Assembly: GCA_964019165.1 (NCBI GenBank)
Contig: OZ025286.1
Coordinates: 10,514,188 to 10,578,187 of the forward strand
From: Mastigias papua
Lineage: Eukaryota > Cnidaria > Scyphozoa > Rhizostomeae > Mastigiidae
DNA length: 64,000 nt
Direction: 5' to 3'
The position numbers were made by a program, and so were the translations under genes. The notes beneath the pieces were generated by a model. It was given only the letters and a program-made list of their open reading frames with translations, was not told the DNA's origin and ran no database searches. Positions 1-8,056 of the stretch are shown piece after piece (within the stretch, counting starts at the first letter, position 1; each line of letters begins with the position of its first letter).

Positions 1-111
1 TAATGTTTTCTTAACTGGTACAATATGGAAATGCGGTAAAATATAAATATTCAGCTTTGTAACGGCTCAGCTTTTATCCCCCATCTCATGAGAGGACAGA
101 TTTCGCTTCCA

Positions 112-192
112 GTTGATGTAGCTCAGGTTGTTATTTAAAAGGCAATTCTTTGAGCACAAAAGTTGCAGGCTCGAAACTTCCTACATAATTTT
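112..192 (+). other. tRNA-like / SINE-like stretch with Pol III A and B box similarity
   Basis: TAGCTCAGGTTG at 119-130 matches the Pol III A-box pattern. GGCTCGAAACT at 168-178 matches the B-box consensus at 9 of 11 positions. The spacing of about 49 bp is tRNA-like. A TTTT run at 189-192 could act as a Pol III terminator. ATGTAG (116-121) and CTACAT (181-186) could pair across the ends. It does not fold as a functional tRNA: the usual acceptor register has several mismatches, the GAGC that could close the D stem lies too far away, and no anticodon arm is clear. A degenerate tRNA-derived element is the best reading, or chance similarity. Confidence 0.3.
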
Positions 193-548
193 AATGATAT
201 ATAAAGAATAAGGTTTACTTATTATCAGTTACACTTACCTCACTTGTACTAGTAATGTACTGCAATGTATACATTTTTAGATACCCCAATGACATAAAAA
301 CGTATAACTTGTTTATTTATTTTCTTTGCTGTTTATCTAAGAATTCTACCCATATGTCCGATATATGCTAATAATATGAAGAGGAGATGATCGCAGTGCA
401 TTTCAATTATTTTTGACAGCATTTGTACTATAGTTGAAATTTCTAGACATTTTGCTGAATTTTCGTCAATAAACTGCATATAAAGACATCAAATTAGCAC
501 GAAAGCTAATGATCCCGTGGAGATATGGCTCTGATTCCGCTAAAAATC
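193..548. other. Spacer, no recognised element
   Basis: AT-rich DNA of about 355 bp between the tRNA-like stretch and foldback A. I see no open frame, RNA gene or strong inverted repeat. On the minus strand it carries a consensus splice-donor-like GAG|GTAAGT around 233-241, discussed separately. Faint resemblance to kinetoplastid spliced leader near 408-435 was examined and rejected. Confidence 0.6.
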
Positions 549-715
549 AAATCAGCACCCTCGAAAACCTATTAGTATGATCCATCGTTGGAACTGTACC
601 TGTCCTCCTTAAATATGAGATTCAGACAATGCCTGCCAAAAGTAGTTGGAACACCACACAATTGTATAGATTTCCGACTCCTGCCGCTTCTCCTTGACAC
701 CACTTAAAATGTAGA

Positions 716-840
716 CCCCCTCCCCCCCTGAAACAATGTTGATTCGATAGCGGAGACCAGTAGCTTTAACAACACGCATCACTTTTGGCCTTCGAGTTGC
801 CCATATTTGCATCATACAACATTGTTTAACGGGGGAGGGG
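716..840. repeat. Inner arms of foldback A with C-rich / G-rich tracts
   Basis: A C5-T-C7 tract at 716-728 with AAACAATGTTG at 731-741 faces CAACATTGTTT at 817-827 with G5-A-G4 at 831-840. The AACAATGTT blocks are perfect complements of each other, and the C and G tracts could pair. The centre is about 779, offset from the outer arms by about 14 bp, so an indel has probably shifted one side. The 75-nt loop (742-816) shows no further structure to me. Confidence 0.75.
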
Positions 841-863
841 ACGCTATAGCTCATCTATAGCGT
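841..863. repeat. Perfect 9-bp stem hairpin inside foldback A
   Basis: ACGCTATAG (841-849), loop CTCAT (850-854), CTATAGCGT (855-863). The stem is perfect and lies directly next to the G-rich tract. Nine bases paired with no mismatch is notable, but no family is recognised. Confidence 0.7.
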
Positions 864-980
864 AAATCATAGCAAGTGTTCCAAGACTTTTGGCAGGCAT
901 TGTCTGAATTTTATATTCGAACCTATACGATACAGCCGTACACCCTTTCCCAAACATGGGGTAATTGAGGGCGCTGATTT

Positions 981-1351
981 CATTTCCGCTGACGAAATCT
1001 CAATTAGGTAACACCTTACCGAGATACTGGCAGGGGGCTTGGCAAATCCCCTAAATTCAATGATGATTATGATGTCATGTTTCTTTGCTAATGAATTGTA
1101 AATAAAGGAAGTAAATTCACAAATGAAACAGATAGTCAACCTCTCTACCAGCATATGACAAGAAGATATCGACTTGATTACACCTTTTCTTTGTGTATTT
1201 CGATAATAGAGTTGCGGAGTCGTTTACCTATAATTGATCTTACAGTAGCAACAATGCATCATTGTCTAAGCAATAGGTAAGCTTTAGGGCTTCAATCAAG
1301 TATTGACTGGCGCATTGCATCTGTTTTCTATTTTATTTGATTTTTAACTCA
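981..1351. other. Spacer between foldback A and the AT tract, no recognised element
   Basis: About 370 bp with no gene or RNA that I recognise. A minus-strand open frame of 95 codons overlaps its start but continues through a foldback arm, so I do not treat it as a gene. The first part (988-1005) forms a small GATTTC/GAAATC hairpin with the outer arm of foldback A. Confidence 0.55.
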
Positions 1352-1363
1352 AGCTGATCAGCT
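1352..1363. repeat. 12-bp perfect palindrome AGCTGATCAGCT
   Basis: Perfect dyad just before the AT-rich tract, conserved in all complete units. A short palindrome like this may be a protein site or chance. One of the two substitutions that mark right-array units R1-R8 lies a few bases away. Confidence 0.6.
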
Positions 1364-1393
1364 AGATCTGCCATGGGGATTTAAAGCATAGCC

Positions 1394-1592
1394 ATGTATA
1401 GATAAATATACATATAAAAATATAAGTATAAATAAATATATAGAAATATAGGCAAATACCTTTATATATAAATATACATTTATACAAATATATATAAATA
1501 TATATGAATAAATATATATATTTATATATATGTTGATACCTATATTAATATCCATATGTTCATATACACAGATATATATATATATATATATA
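1394..1592. repeat. AT-rich tract ending in (TA)n microsatellite
   Basis: About 200 bp made almost wholly of A and T, built from ATATAAATATA-like pieces and ending in an uninterrupted TA run (1572-1592, 21 nt). The TA run is 21 nt in most units, 17 nt in L8 and 23 nt in R4-R7, as expected for replication slippage. The tract separates foldback A from foldback B. It would melt easily. Confidence 0.95.
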
Positions 1593-1720
1593 ATGAAGGG
1601 GGTGCGTTCCTCTACTTTTCCTTGTGCGAATGTGCCTACTCTAGAAGGAACCCGATCCACGAATGTTACAGGTATAGAACCCCTCTTCTTAGTATCGAGG
1701 CTACTGACTTGCATAATGAC

Positions 1721-1728
1721 TGACGTCA
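1721..1728. promoter_or_regulatory. CRE-type palindrome TGACGTCA
   Basis: An exact full cAMP-response-element octamer, the classic ATF/CREB-family bZIP site, 13 bp before the first motif of foldback B. It is present in every complete unit. An 8-mer alone is weak evidence, and no promoter or transcript is shown. Confidence 0.25.
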
Positions 1729-1741
1729 TGGCCGACTATCT

Positions 1742-2145
1742 CAACGGTCTACACAACGGTCTACAAACTTTGGAAAATGAAAATAAATCTTATGGTAGAG
1801 ATTTCGACATTGAGAACTATGCACAAGATAGCTTTTCTAACGAGTATTTCACCTGCAATAGATTGCGTACAGTTATTGTACCATTGCCGAGGAAAAGATG
1901 AAAACATCAACGGTCTACACTTTTTGTGAAATAGTTTAATACTAGGTCAAATTTATTTTCAAAAAAGTGTAGACCGTTGAGATATTTGCTAATTTTGCTG
2001 AAAATGCTCATTATTCGGCAGAGACTACACAACATGCACATACTAGCACATAAAGCACAACGTTTGGGAACCATTTTTGGGGTAATACTTCTCACTGGAA
2101 GGGACAGTGGGAATTATAGAAAGTGTAGACCGTTGTAGACCGTTG
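1742..2145. repeat. Foldback B: 404-bp symmetric inverted repeat with six CAACGGTCTACA motifs
   Basis: Three forward copies (1742-1754, 1754-1765, 1908-1920) face three reverse copies (1967-1979, 2123-2135, 2134-2145). The outer doublets and the inner pair share one centre, 1943.5, to the base: 1742+2145 equals 1907+1980. The outer doublets have 12- and 10-bp spacing. Between outer and inner motifs the two flanks have equal length but little visible similarity. CAACGG fits the Myb recognition core YAACKG, which is known for that family; binding here is inference. No target-site duplication is evident. Confidence 0.88.
1907..1980. repeat. Inner hairpin of foldback B, 19-bp perfect stem
   Basis: TCAACGGTCTACACTTTTT (1907-1925) is exactly complementary to 1962-1980, with a 36-nt loop. 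Expressed as RNA it would form a stable hairpin; as DNA it could extrude. The stem is unchanged in all complete units. Confidence 0.85.
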
Positions 2146-2247
2146 CTCGTAGCCATTGTGTACAAAGATGAACTCATGCGAAGCGTGCAAACTGCGAAGG
2201 ACAATTACGTGTCTATGGAGTTGATGACATAGTTATTGTAGTAGTAA

Positions 2248-2259
2248 TGTTGCGCAACA
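2248..2259. repeat. 12-bp perfect palindrome TGTTGCGCAACA
   Basis: Perfect dyad with a TTGCGCAA core, resembling a C/EBP-type half-site pair. It is conserved in all complete units. Function unknown. Confidence 0.55.
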
Positions 2260-2338
2260 ATATTCACAGGATATAGCTGCTTTCTGGCTTTGAATATCAA
2301 CATCGTGCTTGAAATCGGAAAGTGTTCCAGGAACAGTG

Positions 2339-2358
2339 ATGATTTCTAATGATTTCTA
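2339..2358 (+). repeat. Tandem duplication of ATGATTTCTA
   Basis: Two abutting exact 10-bp copies (2339-2348 and 2349-2358), present in all units. Probably a slippage duplication that was fixed before the array was homogenised. Confidence 0.7.
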
Positions 2359-2361
2359 TTT

Positions 2362-2392
2362 CCCGATCGTCAATAACGGAGCGATATTCGGG
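2362..2392. repeat. Small interrupted hairpin
   Basis: CCCGATCG (2362-2369) can pair with CGATATTCGGG (2382-2392) with a short bulge. Unit L6 has lost three bases (TAA) from its loop, so the loop is not essential to copy persistence. Confidence 0.4.
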
Positions 2393-2684
2393 CGTTTGGT
2401 GGGGTAAGAGAAGTATCTTTGTGTCCTCTCTAATAGCAAAGCATATAAAAAAGGTAACTGCCAGTTTCATGCTGCTTCATACACTGCACTGATTGAATAT
2501 AACTCCTGATGCTTTAACAGACTGAAAGGATTGGAATATTGCAGGGGAGAACTTGTTTCTGCCTACTACCTCAGTGCCAGCGTTACTGTAGGCAATTAAA
2601 TAAGCTTTGTTCACACTATTCCTGCATAGTTATAAGGACATTGCAGTGTCATGAGAGTCTGAAATAGTCTTCTACGCTTACTAT

Positions 2685-5371
2685 TAATGTTTTCTTAACT
2701 GGTACAATATGGAAATGCGGTAAAATATAAATATTCAGCTTTGTAACGGCTCAGCTTTTATCCCCCATCTCATGAGAGGACAGATTTCGCTTCCAGTTGA
2801 TGTAGCTCAGGTTGTTATTTAAAAGGCAATTCTTTGAGCACAAAAGTTGCAGGCTCGAAACTTCCTACATAATTTTAATGATATATAAAGAATAAGGTTT
2901 ACTTATTATCAGTTACACTTACCTCACTTGTACTAGTAATGTACTGCAATGTATACATTTTTAGATACCCCAATGACATAAAAACGTATAACTTGTTTAT
3001 TTATTTTCTTTGCTGTTTATCTAAGAATTCTACCCATATGTCCGATATATGCTAATAATATGAAGAGGAGATGATCGCAGTGCATTTCAATTATTTTTGA
3101 CAGCATTTGTACTATAGTTGAAATTTCTAGACATTTTGCTGAATTTTCGTCAATAAACTGCATATAAAGACATCAAATTAGCACGAAAGCTAATGATCCC
3201 GTGTGGAGATATGGCTCTGATTCCGCTAAAAATCAAATCAGCACCCTCGAAAACCTATTAGTATGATCCATCGTTGGAACTGTACCTGTCCTCCTTAAAT
3301 ATGAGATTCAGACAATGCCTGCCAAAAGTAGTTGGAACACCACACAATTGTATAGATTTCCGACTCCTGCCGCTTCTCCTTGACACCACTTAAAATGTAG
3401 ACCCCCTCCCCCCCTGAAACAATGTTGATTCGATAGCGGAGACCAGTAGCTTTAACAACACGCATCACTTTTGGCCTTCGAGTTGCCCATATTTGCATCA
3501 TACAACATTGTTTAACGGGGGAGGGGACGCTATAGCTCATCTATAGCGTAAATCATAGCAAGTGTTCCAAGACTTTTGGCAGGCATTGTCTGAATTTTAT
3601 ATTCGAACCTATACGATACAGCCGTACACCCTTTCCCAAACATGGGGTAATTGAGGGCGCTGATTTCATTTCCGCTGACGAAATCTCAATTAGGTAACAC
3701 CTTACCGAGATACTGGCAGGGGGCTTGGCAAATCCCCTAAATTCAATGATGATTATGATGTCATGTTTCTTTGCTAATGAATTGTAAATAAAGGAAGTAA
3801 ATTCACAAATGAAACAGATAGTCAACCTCTCTACCAGCATATGACAAGAAGATATCGACTTGATTACACCTTTTCTTTGTGTATTTCGATAATAGAGTTG
3901 CGGAGTCGTTTACCTATAATTGATCTTACAGTAGCAACAATGCATCATTGTCTAAGCAATAGGTAAGCTTTAGGGCTTCAATCAAGTATTGACTGGCGCA
4001 TTGCATCTGTTTTCTATTTTATTTGATTTTTAACTCAAGCTGATCAGCTAGATCTGCCATGGGGATTTAAAGCATAGCCATGTATAGATAAATATACATA
4101 TAAAAATATAAGTATAAATAAATATATAGAAATATAGGCAAATACCTTTATATATAAATATACATTTATACAAATATATATAAATATATATGAATAAATA
4201 TATATATTTATATATATGTTGATACCTATATTAATATCCATATGTTCATATACACGATATATATATATATATATATAATGAAGGGGGTGCGTTCCTCTAC
4301 TTTTCCTTGTGCGAATGTGCCTACTCTAGAAGGAACCCGATCCACGAATGTTACAGGTATAGAACCCCTCTTCTTAGTATCGAGGCTACTGACTTGCATA
4401 ATGACTGACGTCATGGCCGACTATCTCAACGGTCTACACAACGGTCTACAAACTTTGGAAAATGAAAATAAATCTTATGGTAGAGATTTCGACATTGAGA
4501 ACTATGCACAAGATAGCTTTTCTAACGAGTATTTCACCTGCAATAGATTGCGTACAGTTATTGTACCATTGCCGAGGAAAAGATGAAAACATCAACGGTC
4601 TACACTTTTTGTGAAATAGTTTAATACTAGGTCAAATTTATTTTCAAAAAAGTGTAGACCGTTGAGATATTTGCTAATTTTGCTGAAAATGCTCATTATT
4701 CGGCAGAGACTACACAACATGCACATACTAGCACATAAAGCACAACGTTTGGGAACCATTTTTGGGGTAATACTTCTCACTGGAAGGGACAGTGGGAATT
4801 ATAGAAAGTGTAGACCGTTGTAGACCGTTGCTCGTAGCCATTGTGTACAAAGATGAACTCATGCGAAGCGTGCAAACTGCGAAGGACAATTACGTGTCTA
4901 TGGAGTTGATGACATAGTTATTGTAGTAGTAATGTTGCGCAACAATATTCACAGGATATAGCTGCTTTCTGGCTTTGAATATCAACATCGTGCTTGAAAT
5001 CGGAAAGTTTTCCAGGAACAGTGATGATTTCTAATGATTTCTATTTCCCGATCGTCAATAACGGAGCGATATTCGGGCGTTTGGTGGGGTAAGATGGAAG
5101 TATCTTTGTGTCCTCTCTAATAGCAAAGCATATAAAAAAGGTAACTGCCAGTTTCATGCTGCTTCATACACTGCACTGATTGAATATAACTCCTGATGCT
5201 TTAACAGACTGAAAGGATTGGAATATTGCAGGGGAGAACTTGTTTCTGCCTACTACCTCAGTGCCAGCGTTACTGTAGGCAATTAAATAAGCTTTGTTCA
5301 CACTATTCCTGCATAGTTATAAGGACATTGCAGTGTCATGAGAGTCTGAAATAGTCTTCTACGCTTACTAT
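2685..5371 (+). repeat. Satellite unit L2 (2,687 bp)
   Basis: Carries a GT insertion near 3202-3204 (GTGTGG in place of GTGG). tRNA-like stretch 2796-2876, foldback A 3235-3666, foldback B 4427-4830, (TA)n 21 nt. Confidence 0.97.
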
Positions 5372-8056
5372 TAATGTTTTCTTAACTGGTACAATATGGA
5401 AATGCGGTAAAATATAAATATTCAGCTTTGTAACGGCTCAGCTTTTATCCCCCATCTCATGAGAGGACAGATTTCGCTTCCAGTTGATGTAGCTCAGGTT
5501 GTTATTTAAAAGGCAATTCTTTGAGCACAAAAGTTGCAGGCTCGAAACTTCCTACATAATTTTAATGATATATAAAGAATAAGGTTTACTTATTATCAGT
5601 TACACTTACCTCACTTGTACTAGTAATGTACTGCAATGTATACATTTTTAGATACCCCAATGACATAAAAACGTATAACTTGTTTATTTATTTTCTTTGC
5701 TGTTTATCTAAGAATTCTACCCATATGTCCGATATATGCTAATAATATGAAGAGGAGATGATCGCAGTGCATTTCAATTATTTTTGACAGCATTTGTACT
5801 ATAGTTGAAATTTCTAGACATTTTGCTGAATTTTCGTCAATAAACTGCATATAAAGACATCAAATTAGCACGAAAGCTAATGATCCCGTGGAGATATGGC
5901 TCTGATTCCGCTAAAAATCAAATCAGCACCCTCGAAAACCTATTAGTATGATCCATCGTTGGAACTGTACCTGTCCTCCTTAAATATGAGATTCAGACAA
6001 TGCCTGCCAAAAGTAGTTGGAACACCACACAATTGTATAGATTTCCGACTCCTGCCGCTTCTCCTTGACACCACTTAAAATGTAGACCCCCTCCCCCCCT
6101 GAAACAATGTTGATTCGATAGCGGAGACCAGTAGCTTTAACAACACGCATCACTTTTGGCCTTCGAGTTGCCCATATTTGCATCATACAACATTGTTTAA
6201 CGGGGGAGGGGACGCTATAGCTCATCTATAGCGTAAATCATAGCAAGTGTTCCAAGACTTTTGGCAGGCATTGTCTGAATTTTATATTCGAACCTATACG
6301 ATACAGCCGTACACCCTTTCCCAAACATGGGGTAATTGAGGGCGCTGATTTCATTTCCGCTGACGAAATCTCAATTAGGTAACACCTTACCGAGATACTG
6401 GCAGGGGGCTTGGCAAATCCCCTAAATTCAATGATGATTATGATGTCATGTTTCTTTGCTAATGAATTGTAAATAAAGGAAGTAAATTCACAAATGAAAC
6501 AGATAGTCAACCTCTCTACCAGCATATGACAAGAAGATATCGACTTGATTACACCTTTTCTTTGTGTATTTCGATAATAGAGTTGCGGAGTCGTTTACCT
6601 ATAATTGATCTTACAGTAGCAACAATGCATCATTGTCTAAGCAATAGGTAAGCTTTAGGGCTTCAATCAAGTATTGACTGGCGCATTGCATCTGTTTTCT
6701 ATTTTATTTGATTTTTAACTCAAGCTGATCAGCTAGATCTGCCATGGGGATTTAAAGCATAGCCATGTATAGATAAATATACATATAAAAATATAAGTAT
6801 AAATAAATATATAGAAATATAGGCAAATACCTTTATATATAAATATACATTTATACAAATATATATAAATATATATGAATAAATATATATATTTATATAT
6901 ATGTTGATACCTATATTAATATCCATATGTTCATATACACGATATATATATATATATATATAATGAAGGGGGTGCGTTCCTCTACTTTTCCTTGTGCGAA
7001 TGTGCCTACTCTAGAAGGAACCCGATCCACGAATGTTACAGGTATAGAACCCCTCTTCTTAGTATCGAGGCTACTGACTTGCATAATGACTGACGTCATG
7101 GCCGACTATCTCAACGGTCTACACAACGGTCTACAAACTTTGGAAAATGAAAATAAATCTTATGGTAGAGATTTCGACATTGAGAACTATGCACAAGATA
7201 GCTTTTCTAACGAGTATTTCACCTGCAATAGATTGCGTACAGTTATTGTACCATTGCCGAGGAAAAGATGAAAACATCAACGGTCTACACTTTTTGTGAA
7301 ATAGTTTAATACTAGGTCAAATTTATTTTCAAAAAAGTGTAGACCGTTGAGATATTTGCTAATTTTGCTGAAAATGCTCATTATTCGGCAGAGACTACAC
7401 AACATGCACATACTAGCACATAAAGCACAACGTTTGGGAACCATTTTTGGGGTAATACTTCTCACTGGAAGGGACAGTGGGAATTATAGAAAGTGTAGAC
7501 CGTTGTAGACCGTTGCTCGTAGCCATTGTGTACAAAGATGAACTCATGCGAAGCGTGCAAACTGCGAAGGACAATTACGTGTCTATGGAGTTGATGACAT
7601 AGTTATTGTAGTAGTAATGTTGCGCAACAATATTCACAGGATATAGCTGCTTTCTGGCTTTGAATATCAACATCGTGCTTGAAATCGGAAAGTTTTCCAG
7701 GAACAGTGATGATTTCTAATGATTTCTATTTCCCGATCGTCAATAACGGAGCGATATTCGGGCGTTTGGTGGGGTAAGATGGAAGTATCTTTGTGTCCTC
7801 TCTAATAGCAAAGCATATAAAAAAGGTAACTGCCAGTTTCATGCTGCTTCATACACTGCACTGATTGAATATAACTCCTGATGCTTTAACAGACTGAAAG
7901 GATTGGAATATTGCAGGGGAGAACTTGTTTCTGCCTACTACCTCAGTGCCAGCGTTACTGTAGGCAATTAAATAAGCTTTGTTCACACTATTCCTGCATA
8001 GTTATAAGGACATTGCAGTGTCATGAGAGTCTGAAATAGTCTTCTACGCTTACTAT
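5372..8056 (+). repeat. Satellite unit L3 (2,685 bp, consensus-type)
   Basis: No deviation from consensus noticed. tRNA-like stretch 5483-5563, foldback A 5920-6351, (TA)n 6942-6962, foldback B 7112-7515. Confidence 0.97.

Larger units (their letters stand above)
549..980. repeat. Foldback A: 432-bp imperfect inverted repeat
   Basis: The core arms are 620-654 and 876-909. A 24-nt block is perfectly inverted (620-643 against 886-909, beginning ATTCAGACAATG and ending CCAAAAGT), followed by TTGGAACAC (646-654) against its complement at 876-884. Fifty-seven bases outside each core lies a second pair, AAATCAGCACCCTC (549-562) against GAGGGCGCTGATTT (967-980), 13 of 14 paired. Core and outer pairs share the same centre, 764.5. 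The 57-bp segments between them are weakly similar. No target-site duplication is visible. It could be a MITE or foldback-type element, or a hairpin RNA precursor. It is present in every complete unit. Confidence 0.88.
1..2684 (+). repeat. Satellite unit L1 (2,684 bp)
   Basis: Used below as the reference for sub-elements. It differs from the other copies at three places: an extra A just before the (TA)n run (near 1570), G instead of T at 2324, and a missing TG after 2409. It is the most deviant complete copy in the left array. The (TA)n run is 21 nt. Confidence 0.97.
2146..2684. other. Spacer, small repeats only
   Basis: About 540 bp closing the unit. It holds a perfect 12-bp palindrome (2248-2259), a tandem duplication of ATGATTTCTA (2339-2358) and a small hairpin (2362-2392). 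A TATAAAAAA string near 2444 is TATA-box-like but unremarkable in DNA this AT-rich. No gene recognised. Confidence 0.6.

Noticed and set aside
408..435. Weak resemblance to kinetoplastid spliced-leader RNA (TTTGTACTATAG region)
   Set aside because: The conserved 5' AACTAACGC start and the splice donor after the leader are missing. The shared string is short and AT-rich.
444..486. TATA-box-like strings near 477-485 and 2443-2450
   Set aside because: Such strings are expected often in DNA this AT-rich, and no transcript start or gene lies downstream.
609..1154. Minus-strand open frames of 81 and 95 codons in every complete unit
   Set aside because: Both lie within foldback A, and parts of them are translations of its opposite arms. 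No domain similarity recognised, and lengths are plausible by chance in six frames.
1530..1901. Plus-strand open frame of 102-123 codons repeated in most left units (mirrored in the right array)
   Set aside because: It starts in or beside the (TA)n run, its length and start change with TA indels, L11 breaks its frame, and it reads through the CAACGG motif doublet. No recognised domain. Its persistence reflects copy identity, not coding selection.
1358..2095. Minus-strand open frames of 62-65 codons, and the 98-codon variant in L12
   Set aside because: One is translated microsatellite (Ile/Tyr-rich). Another overlaps foldback B, and its 98-codon form arises only from a single-base loss in L12.
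1742..2145. CRISPR-like array from repeated CAACGGTCTACA
   Set aside because: The motifs are 12-13 bp, symmetric, in both orientations, irregularly spaced, identical in every unit, and lack cas genes.
2146..2170. CGTAGCCATT resembling the dinoflagellate spliced leader
   Set aside because: Only about ten bases agree, the rest of the leader differs, and no donor GT follows.
1..2684. Unit size close to small circular ssDNA virus genomes
   Set aside because: No Rep or capsid frame, no rolling-circle motifs, and no TAATATTAC-type nonanucleotide at a hairpin.
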